A stretch of DNA of 64,000 nucleotides from Gordonia mangrovi. GTDB taxonomy: Bacteria; Actinomycetota; Actinomycetes; Mycobacteriales; Mycobacteriaceae. Both the position numbers and the translations under genes were made by a program. Location of the stretch: NCBI RefSeq assembly GCF_024734075.1, contig NZ_CP102850.1, forward strand, positions 3,224,001-3,288,000, in the 5' to 3' direction. Under the pieces are notes generated by a model that saw only the letters and a program-made list of their open reading frames with translations, was not told where the DNA came from and ran no database searches. Below, in pieces: positions 52,374 through 61,124 of the stretch. Numbering within the stretch: position 1 is the stretch's first letter; every line of letters starts with the position of its first letter.

Positions 52374-53210
52374 ATGGCGAGCATCGACTTCGAGGTCAAA
52401 GACTTCGTGGGTCACATCACGATCAACAACCCGGAGAAACGCAACGCGGTCGACTCGGCGATGGCGAAGGAACTCGCCGCCATCTACGACGACATCGATC
52501 GTCGTTCGGACGTGCGGGTCGTCGTCCTCAGTGGTGCCGGCGGCAAGTCGTTCTGCGCCGGCGGATACATCCCGGACTACGTCGGCAAGGTCGTCGGTCC
52601 GGAGGGCAGTGGCAAGCGGACGGTTCTGCCCAAGCCGTGGCGGATGTCTGTCCCGTTCATCGCTGCGATCGAAGGCTACTGCGTCGGTGGGGGATTCCCG
52701 CTGGCACTGACCTGCGACCTGCGAATCGCGTCGGAAACAGCGGTCATGGGTCCGTCTGGTCTCAAGCGTGGCGTCATCAATGGCGCCAGCGTGATCACCC
52801 GGATGGTCCGGCTCGTCGGACTCGGGAACGCGATGGAGTGCCTGCTCACTTCGGAGTACATGAATGCCGAGAAGGCGCTGCAGATCGGACTCGTGCAGCG
52901 GGTCGTCCCGCAGGGGGAGGCAGTGTCGACGGCCGTCGAGTTGGCCGAGACCATCGCGCAGTTCAGTCCCGACGCAGTGGCAGCAACCAAGCGGATCGCC
53001 TACGACGGTATCGATTTGAGTTGGGACGAATCCCTCGACTGGGAGGAAGCCGTCCTCGAAGAGAACTACCGGACCCCTGACGCCGAAGAGGGCTACCAGT
53101 CCTTCCTCGATCGGCGTCCCGCCGTGTTCGGGCGCAACGTCGGCGGCCCCGAAGCACTCGGACTGACCAAGCACTGGCCGAACGGCGACGCACCGAAATG
53201 GAGAGAATGA
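52374..53210 (+). CDS. Enoyl-CoA hydratase/isomerase family protein (crotonase)
   Basis: A 278-residue crotonase. The ATG at 52374 (MASIDFEVKDF) follows GGAAGGCGAGAGC. The oxyanion segment GKSFCAGGYIPDYVG is present. At the first catalytic site proline replaces the glutamate (GGGFPLALTCDL), and at the second GPSGLKRGVINGASV has no glutamate. The same LKRGVI pattern and extended C-terminus (EALGLTKHWPNGDAPKW) suggest a non-hydratase crotonase. It is the first gene of a three-gene operon downstream of the GntR gene. Its stop overlaps the next start by one base (TGATG). Confidence 0.88.
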   Translation: MASIDFEVKDFVGHITINNPEKRNAVDSAMAKELAAIYDDIDRRSDVRVVVLSGAGGKSFCAGGYIPDYVGKVVGPEGSGKRTVLPKPWRMSVPFIAAIEGYCVGGGFPLALTCDLRIASETAVMGPSGLKRGVINGASVITRMVRLVGLGNAMECLLTSEYMNAEKALQIGLVQRVVPQGEAVSTAVELAETIAQFSPDAVAATKRIAYDGIDLSWDESLDWEEAVLEENYRTPDAEEGYQSFLDRRPAVFGRNVGGPEALGLTKHWPNGDAPKWRE

Positions 53211-54385
53211 TGGGACCACTGAACGGTATTCGGGTACTGACTGTCGAGAACTTCATCTCCGCGCCGCTGGCCACGATGTGGCTGGCCGACGCGGGGGCCG
53301 ACGTTGTGAAGGTCGAGATCCCCGGCGTCGGAGATTCTTCTCGTGGGGTGCAGCCCTCCCGTGAGCGCGACGGCGATCACCGCAGCCTCTCTTTCATGCG
53401 GGCCAATCGCAACAAGCGCAGCATCGAGCTCGACCTGAAGGGCGATGCAGACCGGGAACGGTTCGACCAGCTGCTCCAATCGGCCGACATCTTCATCGAG
53501 AATCTTCGTCCCAGCGCGCTCGCCGGTCTGCGGCTGACCTACGACGACGTCAAGAAGGTGAATCCGTCGATCATCTACGGCGCGATCTCCGGGTTCGGGC
53601 TGCCGGAGTTCAACTCCGGTGATATGCCCTATCAGCCCGCGCTGGATGTTGTCGCGCAGGCCATGGGTGGTCTGATGTATCGCCCCGAAGGGGCCGACAA
53701 GGCCCCGGTGTACCCAGGATTCCCGCTGGCGGACATCTTCGCGTCGGCCAACCTGCAGTCCGCGATCTATCAGGCACTGTTCCACCGCGAACGGACCGGC
53801 GAGGGTGCGTGCATCGACATCTCGATGCTCGACGGAGTGGTGGCCTTCAATGAGTTGGCGCTCATCATGCGCAGCGCTCTGGAGCAAGACGCGTCTCCCG
53901 GGATGCACGGGCTGGCTGCGCCATTCGGCTCGCTGCCGACCCGCGACGGGCACATCGTGGTTGCCGTGCTCGGCGAAGCGGTATGGGAACGGTTCACCGC
54001 CGCGATGAACAAGCCGGAGATCACCCAGCTGCCCCAGTTCGCCAGTGGCGTCCTGCGCCATCAGCACCTCGCCGAACTCGAAGAGCACATCCACGACTGG
54101 ATCGACGATTTGACGACCGAGCAGGCGCTCGAACAGCTTGCTGCACATGGAGTGCCGGCTGGTCCGGTGCTGAGCATGGACCAGGTCCTCGAGCTCGACA
54201 ATCTGCATGAGCGCGGGATGATCGTGACGATGGACGACCCGGTCTGGGGTCCCACACGCATGGCGGGTAATCCGTTGCACTCCTCGCTGATGGAGAAGAT
54301 CCCGATGTCGCCGGCGCCCCACCTCGGCGCCGACTCGGCTGACATCCTTGCCGACTGGATCCACGAAGCCGATGACGCTCGGTGA
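53210..54385 (+). CDS. Family III CoA-transferase (CaiB/BaiF type)
   Basis: A 391-residue family III CoA-transferase. Three in-frame ATGs at 53198, 53207 and 53210 are possible. I prefer 53210 (MGPLNGIRVL) because GGAG lies six bases before it and it overlaps the upstream stop as TGATG. The signature ENFISAPLATMWLADAGADVVKVEIPGVGD and GACIDISMLDGVVAFNE, with the probable catalytic aspartate, are complete. It would activate the acid of this second island by CoA transfer. The next crotonase starts 14 bp before its stop. Confidence 0.9.
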   Translation: MGPLNGIRVLTVENFISAPLATMWLADAGADVVKVEIPGVGDSSRGVQPSRERDGDHRSLSFMRANRNKRSIELDLKGDADRERFDQLLQSADIFIENLRPSALAGLRLTYDDVKKVNPSIIYGAISGFGLPEFNSGDMPYQPALDVVAQAMGGLMYRPEGADKAPVYPGFPLADIFASANLQSAIYQALFHRERTGEGACIDISMLDGVVAFNELALIMRSALEQDASPGMHGLAAPFGSLPTRDGHIVVAVLGEAVWERFTAAMNKPEITQLPQFASGVLRHQHLAELEEHIHDWIDDLTTEQALEQLAAHGVPAGPVLSMDQVLELDNLHERGMIVTMDDPVWGPTRMAGNPLHSSLMEKIPMSPAPHLGADSADILADWIHEADDAR

Positions 54386-55202
54386 GCGCGGGACCGGGTT
54401 CGCGGTGACGTCCGCGCCGGAAGAGGCTCCTGCTGCTCTCGTCGACACGGTGGTGGACGGCGCGGTACTGAGCCTCGTCCTGGACAGCCAGCACAACCGC
54501 AACGCCCTGTCGCGACAGCTGTTACGTGAACTCCTCGACGGGCTACGGCGCGCCGATGCGGATCCCGACGTCAAGGTGGTGCTGATCCGTCACCGGGGGC
54601 CGGTGTTCTGCTCGGGAGCCGATCTTTCAGAGGCCTCCTCGAACGACGACGAGGAGGCGCCGCGCACCATGGTCGCCGTGCAGCGCGCGATCCTGGAACT
54701 GGACAAACCGGTGGTGGTACGGGTCGACGGCGCCGTCCGTGCCGGTGGCATCGGGATCGTCGGCGCCGCCGACATCGCCATCGCTGCCACGACGTCGTCC
54801 TATGCGCTCACCGAAGTCAGGTTGGGATTGACGCCGGCGGTCATCAGTCTCACACTGTTGCCCCGTATGCGACCCCGCGACGCGGAGTACGCGTTCCTCA
54901 CCGCCGAGAAGTTCACCGGCAGTGAGGCCGCCGAGTACGGACTGGTGACCCGAGCGGTCGCCCCCGAGGAACTCGACGCGGAGATCGAGAAGGTGTGTCG
55001 ACAGCTTTCGCTCGGCCACCCCCAGGGGCTACGCGAAACCAAGCGGCTCCTCGTCGCAGATCTCCTGAGTCGATTCGACAGATCGGGCGATGAGCTGACG
55101 ACTCTGAGCGCACGGTTGTTCGCCAGCGACGCAGCGAAAGATGCGATGCAGCAGTTCCTTTCCAAAGCGAAGAAGACAGTTCCTGCCCACACCGAGAAGT
55201 AG
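54372..55202 (+). CDS. Enoyl-CoA hydratase/isomerase family protein (crotonase)
   Basis: A 276-residue crotonase starting at the ATG at 54372 within the end of the CoA-transferase gene; the ribosome binding site is weak, consistent with coupling. The oxyanion segment GPVFCSGADLSEAS is present. At the first site GGIGIVGAADI lacks the glutamate, while the second (ALTEVRLGLTPAV) keeps it. This one-glutamate type occurs in AtuE/LiuC-like 3-methylglutaconyl or isohexenyl-glutaconyl hydratases and other branched-chain hydratases. It ends the plus-strand operon. Confidence 0.88.
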   Translation: MTLGERGTGFAVTSAPEEAPAALVDTVVDGAVLSLVLDSQHNRNALSRQLLRELLDGLRRADADPDVKVVLIRHRGPVFCSGADLSEASSNDDEEAPRTMVAVQRAILELDKPVVVRVDGAVRAGGIGIVGAADIAIAATTSSYALTEVRLGLTPAVISLTLLPRMRPRDAEYAFLTAEKFTGSEAAEYGLVTRAVAPEELDAEIEKVCRQLSLGHPQGLRETKRLLVADLLSRFDRSGDELTTLSARLFASDAAKDAMQQFLSKAKKTVPAHTEK

Positions 55203-55244
55203 TAAGGCGGTTGAGTTCATGACGGCGGCGGTCAATACCACGAC

Positions 55245-55365
55245 GTGAAATCGCTTGCCGCCGACCTGGCACGTGACTGGATCCGCGTCAACGCGATCCT
55301 ACCGACCAACGTCAACACGACACTGTTCGTCAACGAGTACAACATGCAATCACTGATACCAACCG
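55245..55365 (+). pseudogene. C-terminal fragment of a mycofactocin-type SDR
   Basis: A frame at 55245 encodes about 40 residues resembling the C-terminal part of mycofactocin-associated SDRs: SLAADLARDWIRVNAILPTNV, then FVNEYNMQSLIP. These family members normally continue with a loop and end near here, but no N-terminal cofactor domain, catalytic triad or intact start precedes it. The remaining reading frame after about 55365 is unrelated. It looks like the leftover of a deleted dehydrogenase gene. Confidence 0.55.
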
Positions 55366-55396
55366 TCTCGTCGCCCACGGGTGACGGTCCATCGAC

Positions 55397-55440
55397 CCGG
55401 TCGGGTTGCGGCCTGCTCCTCCGCGCCGCAACCCGACCGG
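55397..55440. terminator. Terminator hairpin between the SDR remnant and LysR gene
   Basis: CCGGTCGGGTTGCGGC (55397-55412) pairs exactly with GCCGCAACCCGACCGG (55425-55440), a 16-bp stem with a 12-base loop. It may terminate the crotonase operon and the LysR gene. Confidence 0.8.
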
Positions 55441-55521
55441 TTCCACTTGGCAACTCCGTGAGGCCGCGTTCTCGAAACTCTCCGAACTGATGCTGCCGGT
55501 GCGTGATTCCATCATCGGCCG

Positions 55522-56412
55522 TCACGACCCTTCGTCGAATTGCTCCACGAATGCCTGCCGACACGCAGCAATGGCGGGCCTACGCTCGGCGCCGGCGCGA
55601 CAGAACAGCGAGATGTCACGCAGATTGTGAACATCGAAGAGCGGTGTCGATTCGAGACGCACCCCCAGGTCGCGCACGAGGAGGTCCGGCAAGAATGCGC
55701 CGGCCAGACCTTCCTGTACGAGTCGCAGGTGAAATAAGAGGTCCGGCGACTCGTATGCGACATCCGGGTCGAATCCCCTCTGCTGACACAACCTGCGTGT
55801 GAAGGCGTGCGCCTCGGAGCCGCTGGGTTCGAAGACCCAACGCATGCGGCGCAGGTCATCGATCGACGTGGCCTCGACCGATACCGGGAGATACACGCGA
55901 ATCGGGTCACGGAGCAAGAGGTCCGCAGTGAACTCTGAGGGCACCGATTCCGACGTTCCGGGGTAGCTGTCGGCTATCACCACGTCGACCCTGCGTGCCG
56001 ACAACATCTGCAACCCGTTCTCCGGCTCGACCTGACGGTATCGCACATCAAGATCGGGATGCTCGTCGTGCAGACGAGCGATGACGGGGGGCACTGCCAA
56101 CCGGCTGATCGTGGTGAACGCGGCGATGCGCAGCACACCTCGAACGGATCGATCACTCGCTGCCAGGTTGCTTTCCGCTCGCTCCAGAATCGCCACGATT
56201 TCGTCTGCATGTGCAACCAGGTCTTCCGCGGCGGGTGTGAGCCTGACACCTCGACCGACCTTTTCCAGCAACGGAACTCCGGCCTGCTTCTCCAACGCGC
56301 TCAGTTGCTGTGAAACCGCAGAGTGTGAGTACGACAGCGAATGGGCTGCGGCGCTGATGCTTCCCCTCAGTCGCACCTCGCGCAGCAGCACCATCTTTCG
56401 CACATCGAGCAC
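55522..56412 (-). CDS. LysR family transcriptional regulator
   Basis: A 296-residue LysR-type regulator. The N-terminal helix-turn-helix is VLLREVRLRGSISAAAHSLSYSHSAVSQQLSALEKQAGVPLLEKVGRGVRLT (residues about 6-57), and a two-lobed ligand domain follows. The start is the GTG at 56412, preceded by GGGAGGTGTGAC. It diverges from the aminotransferase/aldehyde dehydrogenase operon across 213 bp, the standard arrangement for a LysR activator of that operon. The inducer is probably the amino acid or its semialdehyde. Confidence 0.9.
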   Translation of the reverse strand: MLDVRKMVLLREVRLRGSISAAAHSLSYSHSAVSQQLSALEKQAGVPLLEKVGRGVRLTPAAEDLVAHADEIVAILERAESNLAASDRSVRGVLRIAAFTTISRLAVPPVIARLHDEHPDLDVRYRQVEPENGLQMLSARRVDVVIADSYPGTSESVPSEFTADLLLRDPIRVYLPVSVEATSIDDLRRMRWVFEPSGSEAHAFTRRLCQQRGFDPDVAYESPDLLFHLRLVQEGLAGAFLPDLLVRDLGVRLESTPLFDVHNLRDISLFCRAGAERRPAIAACRQAFVEQFDEGS

Positions 56413-56625
56413 GTCACACCTCCCTCGCCACGAGCGGGTATCCATTGTCCAGCAGACATGTCACCAAAGCTTACATATTCCTGTCTTGAAACGCCGCTTT
56501 TCATTACTTATATCTCTGGATAGCGTGGTGTTCAGGGTCGGATTGACGCGCCGGCCAGCTACTGGCCGGGTCGACCTGAACTCCGCCGCCGTTCCGCATC
56601 TTCTTTGAAAGGCACTGGTGTACTG

Positions 56626-57894
56626 ATGAATACAAAGATTCTTGATGGCCCGGCGCTGTGGCCTGCCCAAGCACATGTCCCCTCGGTGCTCGGTCGCCAA
56701 CTTGTCATCGAACGCGGTGAGGGTTCCTACATCTACACCGCCGCAGGGCAGAAACTCTTCGACGGCACTGCTGGTCTGTGGCACGCCAACATCGGTCACA
56801 GCCACCCTGATCTTGCCGCCGCCGCGCGCGCCCAGATGCTGAAACTGGAGACTTACCACATCTTCGCCCGGTTCGTGAACGATCAGGCGCTGGCGCTGGC
56901 AGACAGACTTGCCGCGATGTCGCCGATCGCGGACCCGAAGCTCATCCTGAACTCCGGCGGTTCGGACGCCATCGACGTGGCCTGCAAGCTGGCCCGTCGC
57001 CACTGGCAGCGTGCCGGTCGGACCACCAAGTCCGTCATCCTGAGTCGAGAGTTCGCATATCACGGCTTGCACGCTTATGGAACCAGCATTGCTGGCCTCG
57101 AGTTCAACCGTGAGGGTTACGGTACCGAATCCCTGGTGCCGGAAACCCGTCGAGTGCCGGTCGACGACGTCGATGCGCTGAAAGCGGTCATCGCAGAGAT
57201 CGGCCCAGAGAACATCGCGGGGATCGTCACCGAACCGATTCAGGGCACCGGTGGAGTCAATCCGCCCCCACCCGGATACCTGCAGACAGTGCAGCAGCTG
57301 TGCCGTGATAACGACATACTGTTCATGCTCGATGAGGTCATCACCGGTTTCGGGCGGACAGGGTCGATGTTCGCCGCGGAACGCTATGGTCTGCAGCCAG
57401 ACCTCATCACCTTCGCGAAAGGCGTGACCTCGGGATACGCTCCCCTGGGCGGTGTCATCGTGGCACCGCATGTGTGGCAGCCGTTCTACGTCGACGACGA
57501 TGCAACACCCGTATTCCGGCACGGCGCCACCTATGCAGGCCACGCCACCTCATGTGCCGTGGCGATGGCGAACCTCGACATTTTGGAACGCCACGGTCTG
57601 GTGTCCCGCACGGCGGAACTCGAGACCCTCCTCCGCGCGCAGTTGGATCAACTCTCGGCGAAGCACTCCAGTGTCGTCGATGTGCGTGTCGGCGGCTTCT
57701 TGGGCGGCGTCTCATTGAGCGACGATGTGCGTGCGGAATCCGTGGCGGACAAGCTGATCGACATCGGCTTCATCTCGCGGCCGCTCCGGGGCAACACGTT
57801 GCAGATCAGCCCTCCGTTCATCACCACCGATGGCGAACTGGTCCGGTTCGTCGACGCGATCTCGCAGGTGCTGTCGGAGGAGGAAAGCGCATGA
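56626..57894 (+). CDS. Class III (omega) aminotransferase
   Basis: A 422-residue PLP-dependent aminotransferase of the class III/GABA-aminotransferase group. It has GTAGLWHANIGHSHPDL, NSGGSDAIDVACKLAR for the phosphate site, MLDEVITGFGRTG with the PLP-aspartate, and lysine 265 in TFAKGVTSG as the Schiff-base lysine. The ATG at 56626 is preferred over a TTG at 56605. It would move an amino group from an omega-amino acid or diamine to an oxo-acid. The stop overlaps the aldehyde dehydrogenase start (ATGA), so the two act in sequence. Confidence 0.93.
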   Translation: MNTKILDGPALWPAQAHVPSVLGRQLVIERGEGSYIYTAAGQKLFDGTAGLWHANIGHSHPDLAAAARAQMLKLETYHIFARFVNDQALALADRLAAMSPIADPKLILNSGGSDAIDVACKLARRHWQRAGRTTKSVILSREFAYHGLHAYGTSIAGLEFNREGYGTESLVPETRRVPVDDVDALKAVIAEIGPENIAGIVTEPIQGTGGVNPPPPGYLQTVQQLCRDNDILFMLDEVITGFGRTGSMFAAERYGLQPDLITFAKGVTSGYAPLGGVIVAPHVWQPFYVDDDATPVFRHGATYAGHATSCAVAMANLDILERHGLVSRTAELETLLRAQLDQLSAKHSSVVDVRVGGFLGGVSLSDDVRAESVADKLIDIGFISRPLRGNTLQISPPFITTDGELVRFVDAISQVLSEEESA

Positions 57895-59381
57895 CAACCG
57901 ATTCTTCTGTTTCGTCCCTGCTGTCAGCCGACCCGCGCACGGCGGCCGCGGCCGACTCCGTCGTTGCGGCTCTGACCCTTCCGGATACTGATCGGCAGTT
58001 CGACGTCGCGAATCCGGCATCCGGTGAGCCCATCGCCACAGTCCCTGACTTCGGCGCCGCGGATGCGATACGTGCAGTGGCGGCGGCAGATGCTGCCGGC
58101 CTCGAGTGGGCTGCTCGGACTCCCCGGGATCGGGCAGACATTCTTCGCCGTTGGTACGACCTCATCATCGACCATGCCGATGAACTGGCGCTGCTGATCA
58201 CGCGGGAGATGGGCAAACCGCTGGCCGAATCCCGCTCCGAGGTCACCTACGGAAGTGACTTCGTCCGGTGGTATGCCGAGGAGGCGGTACGCCCCGGCGG
58301 CAATGTGCGCGAAGTCCCGTCCGGTGGTGGAACGCTGCTCACTCGTCGTGGCCCGGTGGGACTTGCAGTTCTGATCACACCGTGGAACTTCCCGCTGGCG
58401 ATGGCGACGCGCAAGATCGCCCCGGCGTTGGCAGCCGGCTGCCCGGTGGTGATCAAACCCGCCAACCTGACACCGCTGACGACCTTCTACGTGGTCGAAC
58501 TAGCCCGCCAGGCAGGGGTTCCGGTCGACCTCATCCAGGTGATCACCACGGCGGACGCCCCCGCCTTCAGTGAGGCGGTGCTGGCCGACCCGCGCGTTCG
58601 CAAGGTGTCGTTCACCGGCTCCACCGGAGTCGGAAAGACGTTGCTGCGGTTGGCCGCCGACAACGTGCTGCGTTCATCGATGGAACTCGGCGGGGACGCG
58701 CCACTGATCATTTTCGACGACGCCGATCTCGAGCGCGCTGTCAACGGCGCTTTCGCAGCAAAGATGCGCAACGGGGGGCAGTCCTGCATCGCTGCGAATC
58801 GCATCTACGTTCAGGATGGTATCGCCGACGCCTTTGTCGAGGGTCTCGCCACGAAGATGGCCGAATCTCAGGTTGGCGATGGTTTGGCCGATGGTGTGAT
58901 CGTCGGCCCGCTCATCGATGACCGGGCCGTGGCGAACATGCAGTCATTGGTCGACGACGCCGTCGGTCGTGGCGCTGACCTACGCACCGGGGGCAGCGCC
59001 ATAGCCGGCGCCGGAACCTTTTTCGAGCCAACGCTGCTCGACCACGTGCCCCAAAGCGCCGACGTGGCCCAGTCCGAGATCTTCGGCCCTATCGCGGCAA
59101 TTCAGCGATTCCGCAGCCAAGCGGAAGTGGTACAGCGCGCCAACGACACCAACTACGGACTGGCGAGCTACGTATTCACCGAAACCCTCGACCGCGCCCT
59201 CAACGTCGCAGATGCACTGCACAGCGGTCTGGTCGGGATCAATCAAGGTGTCCCGTCCAACGCAGCTGCTCCGTTCGGCGGCATCAAGCAGTCCGGTCTG
59301 GGCCGCGAAGGCAGCGCCGAAGGGCTCGAGGAGTATCAAGACATCCGCTTCTACAACGTTGCGCGGCGCGAGACCGAATAG
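57891..59381 (+). CDS. Aldehyde dehydrogenase (succinate-semialdehyde dehydrogenase-like)
   Basis: A 496-residue NAD(P)-dependent aldehyde dehydrogenase with the general base E265 (SMELGGDAP) and nucleophile C299 (GGQSCIAANRI). The QFDVANPASGEPIATVP N-terminus, GPVGLAVLITPWNFPLAM and the GIKQSGLGREGSAEGLEEYQDIRF C-terminus match the GabD group. The start is the ATG at 57891 overlapping the aminotransferase stop. With the aminotransferase it would convert an omega-amino acid (GABA-like) to the dicarboxylate. Confidence 0.93.
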   Translation: MTTDSSVSSLLSADPRTAAAADSVVAALTLPDTDRQFDVANPASGEPIATVPDFGAADAIRAVAAADAAGLEWAARTPRDRADILRRWYDLIIDHADELALLITREMGKPLAESRSEVTYGSDFVRWYAEEAVRPGGNVREVPSGGGTLLTRRGPVGLAVLITPWNFPLAMATRKIAPALAAGCPVVIKPANLTPLTTFYVVELARQAGVPVDLIQVITTADAPAFSEAVLADPRVRKVSFTGSTGVGKTLLRLAADNVLRSSMELGGDAPLIIFDDADLERAVNGAFAAKMRNGGQSCIAANRIYVQDGIADAFVEGLATKMAESQVGDGLADGVIVGPLIDDRAVANMQSLVDDAVGRGADLRTGGSAIAGAGTFFEPTLLDHVPQSADVAQSEIFGPIAAIQRFRSQAEVVQRANDTNYGLASYVFTETLDRALNVADALHSGLVGINQGVPSNAAAPFGGIKQSGLGREGSAEGLEEYQDIRFYNVARRETE

Positions 59382-59423
59382 ACACCAGCCCAGAGAAAGA
59401 ACATTCGGAAGGTTGAACTGCAC

Positions 59424-60311
59424 ATGAGCGAAACCACGGTGGGCGTCGTCTTTCGTCCGGAATTCACACCCGAACTGCTCCCCGGCGCGGCGCGCACTGC
59501 CGATGAGGTCGGTCTGGACGAGCTCTGGATCTTCGAGGATTGCTTCTTGAACGGGGGCATCTCGGCCGCGGCTGTCGCCCTCGCGAACAGTCGCCGTTTG
59601 ACCGTTGCAATCGGAGTGCTGCCCGCTCCCATGCGCAATGTCGCACTGACCGCCATGGAGATCGCAACACTCTGCCGTCTGTACCCGGGGCGCGTGCGCA
59701 TCGGCGTCGGACACGGCGTGCAGGACTGGATGCAGCAGATCGGCGCCAAAGTGGCCTCCCCGATGACCCTCCTACGCGAGTACCTGACCGCACTGCGCGC
59801 ACTTCTCGACGGGGAACGCGTCACCATGCACGGCAAGTACGTCGAGCTCAATGACGTGCAACTGGCGTGGCCGCCCGAGCAGAGAGTTGAATTGATCTGC
59901 GCTGCGACTGGTCCGAAGACCCTGCGGCTCAGCGGCGAGCTGGCAACAGCGACGGTGCTCGCCAGTTGGACCACACCGCAGATGATCAGGGACTCGGTGG
60001 TGAGCATCGACGAAGGGCGGGCCCAGCGCACAGACACCTCCCCGCACGATGTGATCACTTACCTGCAGACTACCTTCGGAACGAACGCCAAGGATCGGGC
60101 GATCGAAGAACTTCGAAGCTGGGGGTTCGATGTGGAGGCCGATCTCGCCGCGTACGGTTCACCGGAGGATGTGGCGGCCGCTGCACGGCGATGGATCGAC
60201 GCTGGTGCCGGCACAATCGTACTGCAGCCGTCCCCCGACGTAGACATCAACGAATTCGTGACCATCGCCGCACGGCAGGTGCAGCCTCTCCTCAAAGCCC
60301 TTCCCGAGTAG
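59424..60311 (+). CDS. LLM class flavin-dependent oxidoreductase
   Basis: A 295-residue luciferase-like oxidoreductase, shorter than typical two-component monooxygenases and closer to F420-dependent oxidoreductases. Recognisable segments are VGLDELWIFEDCFLNGGISAAA, VAIGVLPAPMRNVALTAMEIATL and VRIGVGHGVQDWMQQ. GGAAGG lies before the ATG. It follows the aldehyde dehydrogenase by about 40 bp on the same strand. Its role in the amino acid route is unclear; it might oxidise an amine or a carbonyl intermediate. Confidence 0.85.
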   Translation: MSETTVGVVFRPEFTPELLPGAARTADEVGLDELWIFEDCFLNGGISAAAVALANSRRLTVAIGVLPAPMRNVALTAMEIATLCRLYPGRVRIGVGHGVQDWMQQIGAKVASPMTLLREYLTALRALLDGERVTMHGKYVELNDVQLAWPPEQRVELICAATGPKTLRLSGELATATVLASWTTPQMIRDSVVSIDEGRAQRTDTSPHDVITYLQTTFGTNAKDRAIEELRSWGFDVEADLAAYGSPEDVAAAARRWIDAGAGTIVLQPSPDVDINEFVTIAARQVQPLLKALPE

Positions 60312-60407
60312 TCGCATTCGGCGCCGAGAGCAACTGGGCGCTGCGGACTGCACGCCGCCGGTTCCCGGATGAGCACACGTCCGAGGCTGCGCCGAAACAG
60401 TGGGCCG

Positions 60408-60438
60408 GCAAGCCCCGTCCCGCTCGGGCGGGGCTTGC
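60408..60438 (+). terminator. Hairpin after the aminotransferase operon
   Basis: GCAAGCCCCG (60408-60417) pairs with CGGGGCTTGC (60429-60438) in a 10-bp stem with an 11-base loop, about 95 bp after the flavoenzyme stop. Confidence 0.65.
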
Positions 60439-61124
60439 GGTCGGTGTCTGCGCGCGCCGATTGATGCCGGGGCGATCGTCAGTGTCCTGCTGCAACGGTC
60501 CGCGAGTGACTCGTCGGTAGTGGGGGTGTGGCTCGACGCCACTGTGGTGCTCTTGTCGATCGGCATCCACGACCTGCCGGATACCCTGTGCGGCCGCGCG
60601 ACCGGTGATCCGGCGGTGCCCAATTCTTCGACCGTCTGCTTCCGCGATCGATGCGCCCTCGGAGAGTTGCGCGAGACCGCGTCTACTCCCTCCCGATGTC
60701 CGGCGCAGCCCGGCTGGTTCCCGGACTGGAATCGGCCTGGGCGAGTTTCAATTGTCAACTGGGGCGATCTGGGTCTTCTCATCGATCGACCCCGACCGAC
60801 GCGGCGTCCGTGGCTTCGCCCGGCGTCATGGGCGCCGAGGACAGGCCATCACACACGCGGCGCCACACTCACTCAACAACGGCGGATACCCGCCTCACGC
60901 CGATCGTCCGTTCCGCACTGACGGGTCTCAGCGCCATCTCAAACGCCGCGGTACGACTACGCCTGGCCACCGCAGTCGGGGAAGGGACGAGACGATTCCG
61001 GGGTGTCGCGGTTGTCTCGCGAAATCGCCCGTGGGGGCGGCACACCAAGCCGCCGGGTTGAGTGTGGACCGTATGGGTCCGGACCGTGCGTCGCAGTCTG
61101 TTGCCGCGCTGAGCTGCCCAGATG
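60439..61124. other. Spacer without a supportable gene
   Basis: This stretch of about 690 bp shows reading frames only of the type expected by chance in GC-rich DNA, with no domain and no ribosome binding site. It runs up to the group II intron boundary. It could be the remains of the gene or element into which the intron inserted. Confidence 0.45.

Noticed and set aside
60159..60921. Frames on both strands before the intron as a possible transposase or lost exon
   Set aside because: No transposase, integrase or other domain could be recognised, and no terminal inverted repeats or target duplications were seen.
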